A stretch of DNA of 64,000 nt from an uncultured Desulfobacter sp. Its GTDB lineage: Bacteria > Desulfobacterota > Desulfobacteria > Desulfobacterales > Desulfobacteraceae. Made by a program: the position numbers and the translations under genes. The number at the start of each line of letters is the position of its first letter. The stretch's first letter is position 1. The DNA lies in the NCBI RefSeq assembly GCF_963677125.1, contig NZ_OY781882.1, forward strand, positions 3,108,501 to 3,172,500, read 5' to 3'. A model generated the notes under the pieces. It was not told the DNA's origin. It ran no database searches and saw nothing but the letters and a program-made list of their open reading frames with translations. Below, piece by piece: positions 26,054 to 33,073 of this stretch.

Positions 26054-27280
26054 TCACAGAAGGCCCGAAAGGTCAAAGCTGTCAGATTTGCTCAATGTGA
26101 CAATGAACCGCCTGAGCAAATCACTGTCAAAACAATGGGACATGCCCTGGTCCCGCAATTTCACCCGGGCGTCCACCCGCTTGGCCGCCTCTTCTTCAAT
26201 CATCTGTCGTTCTCTTAAGCGCCTCAATTTAGGGTCTTGCTCATCCCGCACAATGGCCGTTACCGGCGGTCGGGCATTTTTAGTCACTTCGGCTTCAAAA
26301 ATCTTTAATGTATCCAGATACGGATTTTTACCCGCCATGATTTTCAAAGCCTCAGCAGGGGTTTTCCCTTTCTTATAGGGTCTTGCCGAAGTCAGTGCGT
26401 CAAACACATCGGCAATATGACAGATTTTGGCCGGCAGGGGAATTTCATCACCAGCCAAGCCACAGGGATAGCCGCTGCCATCTTCATTTTCATGATGATA
26501 CAAAATAGCCTGGAGCGTATCATTGGGCAATTTTTTTTCGAACAACAGCGCCATTGCAAAAGCTGGATGTGACTGCATCAGGACATACTCAAGGTTGTCC
26601 AGTCGTCCAGGTTTGTTGATTACATTTTCAGGAATTTTCACCTTGCCCAAATCATGAAGACACCCGGCAACGGTCGCCTGAAGAAGAAGCTGTTTTAACT
26701 GTTCCCGGCCGGGATTACCGAAAAGATCTGAATTGGCCTTGATGAAAACAGCACATAACCACCCCACCTTAACCGAATGGGTGTGGGTGTCATAATCATG
26801 CCCGATCATGGTGGCGATGCCTTTTAAGGATTCTATACCAGACAGAAAATCAAGTGCCCTGGAAACAAATTTTTCAAGATGCTCCACGGTTTCACTGATT
26901 TTAGCCTGGGGCACAAAAGGAGCGGCAAACGTCTCTTTGATTGCATCCGTAGACAAATTAACCAGTATACTTGTTTTTTTCGAAGTAGAAATGGCGTCAT
27001 TATTGAGGATAAACCCAAGATTCTCTTTTATGTAGGATTTATAATCCTGGGCTTCGGTGTTATGGATGTAAATCGTATCCCAGCTCCCCAGCATTTCCTT
27101 TAAACGGTCAACCGCAACGGCATCGGTATCCGTAAGCAGACAACGAAACCGAAAAACACCGTTCTGCGCAGGATACCGTTCAAACAAAGAGAAGTCGGCC
27201 AAGGTCGCCGGATTTATGGACAAAGGATCAACGGCAAAAAAGGAACTGCCGTCGTCAAAATATTCCGGTGCCATACCCAT
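26054..27280 (-). CDS. HD-GYP domain c-di-GMP phosphodiesterase-type protein
   Basis: A 408-aa cytoplasmic protein. The N-terminal ~130 residues (VFRFRCLLTDTDAVAVDR, DTIYIHNTEAQDYKSYI) are a divergent sensory region. The HD-GYP domain (about 150-350) has HTHSVKVGWL, HDLGKVKIPENVINKPG, ILYHHENEDGSGYPCGLAGD, ADVFDALTSARPYK and then a C-terminal helical tail. All expected metal ligands and the GYP motif are present, so phosphodiesterase activity on c-di-GMP is likely. The start is 11 bp after AAGGAG. It stands alone and divergent from the DAHP synthase leader. Confidence 0.87.
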   Translation of the reverse strand: MGMAPEYFDDGSSFFAVDPLSINPATLADFSLFERYPAQNGVFRFRCLLTDTDAVAVDRLKEMLGSWDTIYIHNTEAQDYKSYIKENLGFILNNDAISTSKKTSILVNLSTDAIKETFAAPFVPQAKISETVEHLEKFVSRALDFLSGIESLKGIATMIGHDYDTHTHSVKVGWLCAVFIKANSDLFGNPGREQLKQLLLQATVAGCLHDLGKVKIPENVINKPGRLDNLEYVLMQSHPAFAMALLFEKKLPNDTLQAILYHHENEDGSGYPCGLAGDEIPLPAKICHIADVFDALTSARPYKKGKTPAEALKIMAGKNPYLDTLKIFEAEVTKNARPPVTAIVRDEQDPKLRRLRERQMIEEEAAKRVDARVKLRDQGMSHCFDSDLLRRFIVTLSKSDSFDLSGLL

Positions 27281-27586
27281 ACCATGTTCTCCTTTCCATG
27301 TCGCCGGCCGTTTTTTACTGTTGCTTCTTCCATTTACCGGTAACCGCCAACCCGGCTGAATGCAGACATGCGCCCAGATTTAATACTGACCTGCGTGATT
27401 TTTTGAATAAATCCTAGATTTTGATTTTAATGTAGTTCTCTTAAAGAACGCGATAATTATAAAATTTATTAGCAGACATCATTGCGCATGTAAAGCACAA
27501 TGCCCCGCAGGCCATTGGTGGAACAAAAGCATAGAGACACCCCAAAACGGACTTTTTTAGATGTTTGTTAATTAACAATTAAATGC
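27281..27586. other. Intergenic region between HD-GYP gene and the aro leader promoter
   Basis: About 300 bp of increasingly AT-rich sequence carrying the divergent upstream regions of the HD-GYP gene (ribosome-binding GGAAAGGAG at 27292-27300, minus strand) and of the DAHP synthase leader. Nothing else supportable was seen. Confidence 0.5.
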
Positions 27587-27615
27587 TTGACTCGCCGAAA
27601 AAACAAGACTATACA
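27587..27615 (+). promoter_or_regulatory. Sigma-70-type promoter for the DAHP synthase leader
   Basis: TTGACT at 27587-27592 and TATACA at 27610-27615 are separated by 17 bp, close to the consensus. Transcription would begin near 27622 and run through the leader peptide at 27646. Confidence 0.72.
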
Positions 27616-27645
27616 ATTTGTTATACATAAATAAGGACTTTTCAA

Positions 27646-27723
27646 ATGACCATCCGCAACACAGACAATTATTATTTTTATTACAGGTATTATTTTTATA
27701 CCTGCCTGCCTGTATTGCGCTAA
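27646..27723 (+). CDS. Tyr/Phe-rich attenuation leader peptide of the DAHP synthase gene
   Basis: A 25-codon ORF, too short for gene callers, with AAGGA 8 bp before its ATG. The peptide contains YYFYYRYYFY: seven Tyr and two Phe in ten residues, then TCLPVLR and TAA. This is the classical layout of an amino-acid leader peptide, here tuned to tyrosine (and less to phenylalanine). Stalling on the Tyr codons would favour the antiterminator described in the next entry, raising DAHP synthase expression when charged tRNA-Tyr is scarce. Confidence 0.85.
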   Translation: MTIRNTDNYYFYYRYYFYTCLPVLR

Positions 27724-27777
27724 ATAAATCAATTTTTTTAAAGCCGCAGGCAGACACCGCCTGCGGCTTTTTTATTT
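27684..27777 (+). promoter_or_regulatory. Transcription attenuator (pause, antiterminator, terminator) upstream of DAHP synthase
   Basis: Three mutually exclusive pairings are visible. Stem 1:2: CAGGTAT (27684-27690) with ATACCTG (27698-27704). Stem 2:3: CTGCCTG (27706-27712) with CAGGCAG (27747-27753). Stem 3:4: GCCGCAGGC (27743-27751) with GCCTGCGGC (27759-27767), followed by T6, an intrinsic terminator. Segment 1 lies inside the Tyr-codon run of the leader ORF, so ribosome position can choose between the 2:3 and 3:4 stems, as in trp/phe-type attenuators. Confidence 0.83.
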
Positions 27778-27815
27778 GAAGTTTCAGGCGACAAAAGCCC
27801 GCGAAAGGAATTGTC

Positions 27816-28862
27816 ATGAAACTGATCAACGATGTAAATGTAGAGTCATTTTTCACTTTAACCTCTCCGGAAGTCATACGAACAGAGCTGCCTGTACCCG
27901 ACCAAACGGCGGATAATGTACTTGCCGGTCGCCGGGAAGTACAAGACATTCTGACAGGCAAAGACAAGCGCTTGATGGTTATTGCAGGCCCCTGTTCCAT
28001 CCATGACATGGATGCAGCCATGGAGTATGCCAAGCGGATGAAGTCCCTGCGCGAAGACGTAAAAGATAAAATCAGCCTGATTATGCGGGTCTATTTTGAA
28101 AAACCTAGAACCACAGTGGGCTGGAAGGGCCTGATCAATGATCCTTTTCTGGATTCCTCTCATAACATGGAAGAAGGACTCAGAAGGGCCAGATCCCTGT
28201 TGATAGACATCAACGCCTTAGGCCTGCCTGCCGCCACCGAAATTTTAGATCCCATAACTCCCCAGTACATTGCCGGCCTTTTAAGCTGGGTGGCCATTGG
28301 TGCACGCACCACAGAGTCCCAGACCCACCGAGAAATGGCTTCGGGCCTGTCCATGCCGGTGGGCTTTAAAAACGGTACCGACGGTAGTCTGACGGCAGCA
28401 GTCAACGCCACCCAAGCGGCAAAGGCTCCCCAGCATTTTCTGGGCATTGATCCGGCCGGGAAAACAGCGGTTGTCACTACCCGGGGCAACCGGTTTTGCC
28501 ACATTGTCCTGCGCGGCGGAGCCTCTCCCAACTACGACCCCGTGTCCGTGGGCAAAGCCCAAACCCGGCTCAGGGAAAAAAAACTTTTGGATGCAGTGAT
28601 CATTGACTGCTCCCATGACAACTCCGGCCAGAAATACACGGGCCAGGCTTTTGTATTTAAAAGCGCTGTGGACCAAAGACTTGACGGCAATGACAGGATT
28701 GTCGGTCTGATGCTGGAAAGCAATCTTCATGAAGGCAATCAAAAATGCAAGTGCGACGGGGATGCAGCCAATCTTAAGTATGGGGTTTCCATTACGGATG
28801 AATGCATATCATGGGAAACCACGGAAGAACTTATCCATAACGCATTCGACAAGTTGCCTTAA
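27816..28862 (+). CDS. 3-deoxy-7-phosphoheptulonate (DAHP) synthase, class I
   Basis: First step of aromatic amino-acid synthesis: PEP plus erythrose-4-phosphate to DAHP. The 348-aa length matches the AroF/AroG/AroH family. Motifs: MVIAGPCSIHDMDAAMEYAK (metal-binding Cys near residue 57), RVYFEKPRTTVGWKGLINDP, GARTTESQTHREMASGLSMP and VIIDCSHDNSGQK. The tyrosine-rich leader and attenuator immediately upstream suggest control by tyrosine supply; feedback specificity cannot be read safely from the sequence. The gene has AAGGA before ATG and stands alone. Confidence 0.93.
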   Translation: MKLINDVNVESFFTLTSPEVIRTELPVPDQTADNVLAGRREVQDILTGKDKRLMVIAGPCSIHDMDAAMEYAKRMKSLREDVKDKISLIMRVYFEKPRTTVGWKGLINDPFLDSSHNMEEGLRRARSLLIDINALGLPAATEILDPITPQYIAGLLSWVAIGARTTESQTHREMASGLSMPVGFKNGTDGSLTAAVNATQAAKAPQHFLGIDPAGKTAVVTTRGNRFCHIVLRGGASPNYDPVSVGKAQTRLREKKLLDAVIIDCSHDNSGQKYTGQAFVFKSAVDQRLDGNDRIVGLMLESNLHEGNQKCKCDGDAANLKYGVSITDECISWETTEELIHNAFDKLP

Positions 28863-29249
28863 ACATTAAAATAAACCACGGAAAACACGGAAGTACACGG
28901 AAAAGTCGTTTGGTTTTTTTGAAAAACAGGCGGCAACGTTGGTCGCCGAACGTTCAGTGCTTTCCGTGTCTTCCGTGGCTATAGATCAATTGGACAGCCT
29001 CACAGATTGCATTTTTGCGCCCATATTGTCGCACAACCAGCGCATGGTCGCAATTTTGCGTCTATACATAGACTCTCTTTTTTCACCCCCCCCTTGCCAA
29101 AGATATAATAGGCCTTATTTTTCAACTCATTGCATGTAAGTTCAAAATTAACCATGCAATGGCACACGCTTTGCTATGTTTTAACCCGGAGATTCCTGGA
29201 ACCAGGGATCTTAAGCAACTTAGATTTAACGACACTGGAGATATACAAA
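28863..29249. other. Intergenic region of 387 bp after DAHP synthase
   Basis: Holds the ACGGAA palindrome (28874-28980) and then AT-rich sequence. A reading frame running into the next gene from 29130 exists but has no ribosome-binding site and does not look coding before 29250. Confidence 0.5.
28874..28980. repeat. Inverted repeat of ACCACGGAA(G/A)ACACGGAA units
   Basis: The left arm at 28874-28902 (ACCACGGAAAACACGGAAGT at its start) is matched by the complement at 28958-28980 (CTTTCCGTGTCTTCCGTGG). The 55-bp middle also contains GGCGGCAACGTTGGTCGCCG, a smaller palindrome. Located right after the DAHP synthase stop, so it may also help end transcription. Confidence 0.75.
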
Positions 29250-29633
29250 ATGAAACAGGCGGTATTTGTAAGCAGGGACGAGGCTCAATTTAAAGAACTT
29301 GAACAGATGTTGGGTCAACACAGCATTGAGATAAAATGGTGCGCAACCGGCAAAGAACTTTTATCCCTGATGACCAATACCCCTAAAGGGCAATGGATTG
29401 ATCTGGTAATAATGGAAGAAAACCTGCCGGATATGAATGCCAAAGCCCTGGTGGAGGCCGTCACCGCCCAAAGCCCCATGACCAATTGTGCGATTACCGG
29501 GACTATGGATAAAAAACAGTTCCATGATTTTTATGAAGGATACGGCGTACTGATGCAGTTGCCTGTTCAACCCGGACAAGAAGATGCCGCAAACCTGGAA
29601 AACCAATTAAAAAAAATCAGATTTTTGGGATAA
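29250..29633 (+). CDS. Receiver-like protein with Glu replacing the phospho-acceptor Asp
   Basis: A 127-aa CheY-like protein starting at MKQAVFVSRDEAQFKELEQM. In the strand that normally ends with the phosphorylated Asp it reads DLVIMEENLPDMNAKAL, so Glu takes the Asp place (the LPDMN context is otherwise receiver-like). The later Thr/Lys region is CAITGTMDKKQFHDF and LMQLPVQP, where the conserved Lys is lost. It is therefore probably a pseudo-receiver, constitutively in one state. The start at 29250 was chosen over 29130 from homology-like sequence. It precedes the ferredoxin-ATPase pair by 33 bp and may be cotranscribed. Confidence 0.62.
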   Translation: MKQAVFVSRDEAQFKELEQMLGQHSIEIKWCATGKELLSLMTNTPKGQWIDLVIMEENLPDMNAKALVEAVTAQSPMTNCAITGTMDKKQFHDFYEGYGVLMQLPVQPGQEDAANLENQLKKIRFLG

Positions 29634-29666
29634 TGGGAAACACCCGACGGCAAGGAGATACATTAT

Positions 29667-30527
29667 ATGATTATCAGCATAGCAAGCGGTAAAGGCGGCA
29701 CAGGCAAAACCACCGTAGCCACCAATCTTTGCGCAAGCCTTGATGCAGACCTTATGCTTTTAGACTGCGACGTGGAAGAACCCAATGCCCATCTTTTCTT
29801 AAATCCAGACATTACCGGCACCCAAAAGGTCAATGCACCTGTGCCCCAAGTGGACAAAAGCCGTTGCAATTATTGCAAAAAATGCATGGAGATTTGCCGG
29901 TACGGCGCCATTGCCGTAGCCGGAAAAACCGTGATCACCTTTCCGGAGCTCTGTCACTCCTGTGGCGGATGTGCCGTTGTTTGTCCGGAAAAAGCCATCA
30001 CTGAAATAGACCGATTTATCGGCACGGTGGAAACAGGCAGCCTGAGCCTGCCCCAAACCCCGTCATTCGGCCGGGGTCTCCTGGATATCGGACAGGTTAT
30101 GGCGCCACCGGTCATCAGACAGGTGCGGCAGCTTGAAGGAGAAAAAAAGCTGACCATTATCGATGCCCCGCCGGGCACCTCCTGTCCTGTAATTGCATCC
30201 ATGAAAGGAACGGATTTTGTAATTCTGGTTACCGAACCCACGCCTTTTGGTCTGCATGATCTGACCCTGGCCGTGGAAGCGGTCAAACTATTAGGCATCC
30301 CCTGCGGTCTTGTAATCAACCGGGCAGGTCTTGGCAATGACGATGTCAAAGACTATGCTCAAAATGAAAACATACCGGTATTACTTGAAATTCCATTTGA
30401 TAAGCGCATTGCTTCGGCCTATTCAAAAGGCGAATTGCTTGTCCAGGCATTGCCGGAATACAAAGAGATGTTTAAAGGTCTCTACACATCCATTGAGGCA
30501 ATCGTGAACCGGAAGGGGGCTGCCTGA
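29667..30527 (+). CDS. MinD/Mrp-family ATPase with inserted 2[4Fe-4S] ferredoxin domain (1)
   Basis: A 286-aa protein. The deviant Walker A is ISIASGKGGTGKTTVATNLC at the N-terminus. From about residue 64 a ferredoxin insert has two CxxCxxCxxxC clusters (CNYCKKCMEIC and CHSCGGCAVVC), followed by the switch II/Asp region TIIDAPPGTSCPVIA. Such proteins are common in sulfate reducers and methanogens; roles in Fe-S cluster carriage or nitrogenase-like cofactor handling are proposed but unproven. It overlaps the next, homologous gene by one base (TGATG). Confidence 0.87.
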   Translation: MIISIASGKGGTGKTTVATNLCASLDADLMLLDCDVEEPNAHLFLNPDITGTQKVNAPVPQVDKSRCNYCKKCMEICRYGAIAVAGKTVITFPELCHSCGGCAVVCPEKAITEIDRFIGTVETGSLSLPQTPSFGRGLLDIGQVMAPPVIRQVRQLEGEKKLTIIDAPPGTSCPVIASMKGTDFVILVTEPTPFGLHDLTLAVEAVKLLGIPCGLVINRAGLGNDDVKDYAQNENIPVLLEIPFDKRIASAYSKGELLVQALPEYKEMFKGLYTSIEAIVNRKGAA

Positions 30528-31426
30528 TGAAAGAACTTGTTATTTTAAGCGGCAAAGGCGGAACAGGCAAAACCAGCTTAACATCCGCATTTGCAAGCCT
30601 TGCCGAAAATATGATGTTGTGTGATGCGGATGTGGATGCAGCAGACCTGCACCTGATTATGGATCCGGATATTAAAGAGACCCATGATTTTGCAGGCGGC
30701 TATGAGGCAGAAATTATCCCTGAAAAGTGCACAGGCTGCGGCCAGTGTATGGAACTTTGCAGGTTTGACGCAGTTAAACCGGTGGAGGACCAGGGGATCT
30801 TTCACATCGATGGCCTTGACTGTGAAGGTTGCGGGGTCTGTGCAGATCTATGCCCTGAATCGGCCATTAAATTTGAGGAAAAAATCTGCGGCCAATGGTT
30901 TGCATCAAAAACCCGGTTTGGGGAGATGATCCATGCCCGTTTAGGCATTGCCGAAGAAAATTCAGGCCGGTTAGTGGCCCTGGTCAGGGATGAGGCCAGA
31001 AAACGCGTACTTGCGAACCGCGTGGACCTTCTGCTCACGGACGGCCCTCCGGGCATCGGGTGTCCGGTGATTGCATCCATCGGCCAGGCCAATGCAGTTC
31101 TCATCGTGACGGAACCCACGGTTTCAGGCATTCATGACTTGGAACGTGTGGCCCAGCTGGCAGCCCATTTTAAGTTACCGGCCATGATCTGCATCAATAA
31201 ATATGATTTAAACCCGGATCAGGCCAAGGCCATTGAGGCCATAGCACAAAAAAGAAACATGGAATTTGTGGGGAAGATTCCCTTTGATCTGGCATTTACA
31301 AAAGCCATGATCCAGGGCAAGTCCATCATGGAAACCCATGGTGACAGTCCTGCTGCCGCACAAATCAAAGAGATCTGGAACCGGGTTATGGCGCATCCGG
31401 CGATGAAGATGGACAGACTTTGTTAA
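30527..31426 (+). CDS. MinD/Mrp-family ATPase with inserted 2[4Fe-4S] ferredoxin domain (2)
   Basis: A 299-aa paralogue of the preceding gene. It has Walker A VILSGKGGTGKTSLTSAFAS, cluster motifs CTGCGQCMELC and CEGCGVCADLC, and LLTDGPPGIGCPVIASIGQ. The two proteins probably form a heterodimer, as in tandem NubA-like pairs. A MITE copy begins two bases after its stop codon, and NifX-type proteins follow, supporting a joint function in metal-cofactor handling. Confidence 0.87.
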   Translation: MKELVILSGKGGTGKTSLTSAFASLAENMMLCDADVDAADLHLIMDPDIKETHDFAGGYEAEIIPEKCTGCGQCMELCRFDAVKPVEDQGIFHIDGLDCEGCGVCADLCPESAIKFEEKICGQWFASKTRFGEMIHARLGIAEENSGRLVALVRDEARKRVLANRVDLLLTDGPPGIGCPVIASIGQANAVLIVTEPTVSGIHDLERVAQLAAHFKLPAMICINKYDLNPDQAKAIEAIAQKRNMEFVGKIPFDLAFTKAMIQGKSIMETHGDSPAAAQIKEIWNRVMAHPAMKMDRLC

Positions 31427-31427
31427 T

Positions 31428-31571
31428 TAGTGTCCATCCAGAAATAGCCTTTTTGCCAATTTCTTCGTTGGCTGAAAATTTTAATCCTCGGAATATTATG
31501 TATATGCCTGTGGTTAAAATTTTCAGCCGCCTTGAACTTGAACAAAAATTCTTATTTCTGGACAGACACTA
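31428..31571. mobile_element. MITE-like inverted-repeat element, copy A
   Basis: 142 bp between TA dinucleotides, ends GTGTCCATCCAGAAATA and TATTTCTGGACAGACAC-like, with an inner palindrome around AAAATTTTAA. No coding capacity. It has the same design as copies at 32011, 32644, 41770 and 44770. It lies between the second MinD-ferredoxin gene and the first NifX-like gene. Confidence 0.8.
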
Positions 31572-31626
31572 AAATAAAAATACTTTTAAGGTTCAATAGA
31601 CATAAGTAAAGGAGTAGTTAAAGATT

Positions 31627-32013
31627 ATGGAAAACGGTAGAATTGCAATCCCCTCCAATGGTGAAGGAGGACTTTCCGGTACCCGTGCAGGCCATTTCGG
31701 ACATTGTGACGTATTCACCTTTGTGGATGTTAAAGACGGAAAAATTGAAACGGTATCCACCGTTGCCAACCAGGAGCATGCCCAGGGCGGTTGCATGGTG
31801 CCCGTAAACCTTCTGGCTGATCATCGAGTGAACGCCCTGATCGTGGGTGGCATCGGCATGCGTCCCCTCATGGGTTTCCGCCAGGTGGGCATTGATGTGT
31901 ATCATGATGACCAGCGCCCGGATATTGAGCCTGTGGTCATGGACCTGATTGCCGGCAAGCTTGAGCAGATCAGGAATGATCAGGTATGTGGCGGCGGTGG
32001 CGGCGCACAATAG
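31627..32013 (+). CDS. NifX/NifB-like iron-molybdenum cofactor-binding protein (1)
   Basis: A 128-aa dinitrogenase-iron-molybdenum-cofactor superfamily protein. AIPSNGEGGLSGTRAGHFGH (cofactor-binding His/Gly region), CMVPVNLLADHRVNALIVGG and GIGMRPLMGFRQVGIDVY are characteristic. It ends GGGGGAQ with a stop TAG that is created at the edge of MITE copy B (TA target plus G of the element). In sulfate reducers such proteins accompany MinD-ferredoxin ATPases; the true cargo is unknown. Confidence 0.83.
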   Translation: MENGRIAIPSNGEGGLSGTRAGHFGHCDVFTFVDVKDGKIETVSTVANQEHAQGGCMVPVNLLADHRVNALIVGGIGMRPLMGFRQVGIDVYHDDQRPDIEPVVMDLIAGKLEQIRNDQVCGGGGGAQ

Positions 32014-32155
32014 TGCCCATCCAGAAACAGCCTTTTTGCCCAATTTTTTCGTTGGCTGAAAATTTTAATCCTCGAAATATTTAATATATGTCTGCGGTTA
32101 AAATTTTCATCCGCCTTAAACTTGAACAAAAATGCTTATTTCGGGACAGACACTG
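32011..32155. mobile_element. MITE-like inverted-repeat element, copy B
   Basis: 144 bp, closely similar to copy A; the 5' TA plus first G form the stop codon of the upstream NifX-like gene. The 3' flank is TG rather than TA, probably a later mutation. Confidence 0.8.
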
Positions 32156-32178
32156 ACTAATAATTTTTAGGATAAAAA

Positions 32179-32538
32179 ATGAAAATAGCGATCACATCAG
32201 CAGGCAAAGATCTTGATGCCCAGGTGGACCCCAGATTCGGCAGAGCAGCCTACATCATTGTGGTGGACACAGAAACCCTGGATTTTGAGGTTATTGACAA
32301 CTCTGAAAATAAAAATGCATTTAAAGGCGCAGGCATCACAGCGGCCTCGTCCATCTGTGACAAAGGTGCTCAGGTGTTGATCACAGGGTTCTGCGGTCCC
32401 AATGCATTCAAGACCCTTGACAGCGCAGGCGTCAAAGTCGCAAATGATGCCGCAGGTACCATCAGAAGTACGATTGAAGACTATAAAGCCGGTAAATTCA
32501 CGTTTGCCGACGGTGCCAATGCCGAAGGGCACTGGTAA
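32179..32538 (+). CDS. NifX/NifB-like iron-molybdenum cofactor-binding protein (2)
   Basis: A 119-aa paralogue of the previous one: MKIAITSAGKDLDAQVDPRF and GRAAYIIVVDTETLDFEV at the start, GAQVLITGFCGPNAFKTLDS in the middle. This is the MTH1175-type arrangement of the superfamily. It follows MITE copy B by 23 bp, so the element may have inserted between two genes of one operon. Confidence 0.83.
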   Translation: MKIAITSAGKDLDAQVDPRFGRAAYIIVVDTETLDFEVIDNSENKNAFKGAGITAASSICDKGAQVLITGFCGPNAFKTLDSAGVKVANDAAGTIRSTIEDYKAGKFTFADGANAEGHW

Positions 32539-32553
32539 AATATAATTAACATG

Positions 32554-32641
32554 GCGCACGCCCTGTCTTGGTGGCATCTTTTTTTACCCCTATCTTACCC
32601 CCGTCTCATTTAAGAAGGTGTCACCAGCACAGGGTGTGCGC
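32554..32641. repeat. Imperfect inverted repeat, possible terminator
   Basis: Arms GCGCACGCCCTGT-CTTGGTGGCATC (32554-32578) and the near-complement ending GGTGTGCGC (32616-32641) enclose a T-rich loop. Lies just after the second NifX-like gene and next to MITE copy C. It could act as a transcription stop or be a different repeat. Confidence 0.6.
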
Positions 32642-32643
32642 TA

Positions 32644-32788
32644 TAGTGCCCGCCCGAAAACCCTAAATTTTGCCGATTACTTCGTTGGGTAAAAATTTTA
32701 ATCCTCGAAATATTCTATATATGTCTGTGGTTAAAATTTTCACCCGCCTTGTACTCGACAAAATTTCCAGTTTTTCGGTCAGACACTA
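32644..32788. mobile_element. MITE-like inverted-repeat element, copy C
   Basis: 143 bp between TA dinucleotides; ends GTGCCCGCCCGAAAACCC and TTTTTCGGTCAGACAC. The arms pair imperfectly; the inner palindrome is GGTTAAAATTTT-type. Lies upstream of the FmdB-type gene. Confidence 0.82.
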
Positions 32789-32811
32789 TTTAAAAAATAA
32801 AAGGAGGATTT

Positions 32812-33066
32812 ATGCCTTTATATGACTTTCATTGTCCGGAATGCAACCGGATCGTTGAACTGCTCATGACCAGCCGGGATGACCAGGCGGTTTGCCCTGA
32901 GTGCGGCTCTACCCGCCTTGAAAAACTCATGGCAGCACACTCAAGCCTTTCGGGCAAATCCGGCAATTCCCTGCCCGGTCCCAATGACACGGCCTGCTGC
33001 GGTTCCAGGCCCGGGGAAAAAAGCGGATGTGCAGGACCCGGTTCCTGTTGCGGAAGAACCTTTTAG
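32812..33066 (+). CDS. FmdB-type zinc-ribbon protein with Cys-rich tail
   Basis: An 84-aa protein beginning MPLYDFHCPECNRIVELLM, with the second Cys pair in VCPECGSTRLEKLM, the FmdB/CxxC zinc ribbon. The last 30 residues add CC and GCAGPGSCCGRTF, a Cys/Gly-rich tail typical of relatives in sulfate reducers. Possible regulatory or metallochaperone role. It lies in the NifX/MinD cluster and ends 7 bp before the presumed start of the methyltransferase gene. Confidence 0.8.
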   Translation: MPLYDFHCPECNRIVELLMTSRDDQAVCPECGSTRLEKLMAAHSSLSGKSGNSLPGPNDTACCGSRPGEKSGCAGPGSCCGRTF

Positions 33067-33073
33067 AACTATT

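Noticed and set aside
25891..26076. ORF with Asp/Pro/Ser repeats (DSDPDSDSDPDD)
   Set aside because: The pattern is a translation of the GATCGCTATCG-type DNA repeat and runs antisense into the end of the HD-GYP region.
29130..29249. Longer N-terminus for the pseudo-receiver
   Set aside because: Receiver-like sequence begins at the ATG at 29250; the 40 upstream codons have no ribosome-binding site and look non-coding.
32879..33073. Upstream extension of the RlmL-like gene
   Set aside because: It overlaps the clear FmdB-type zinc-ribbon gene in another frame, and the residues do not resemble a protein domain.
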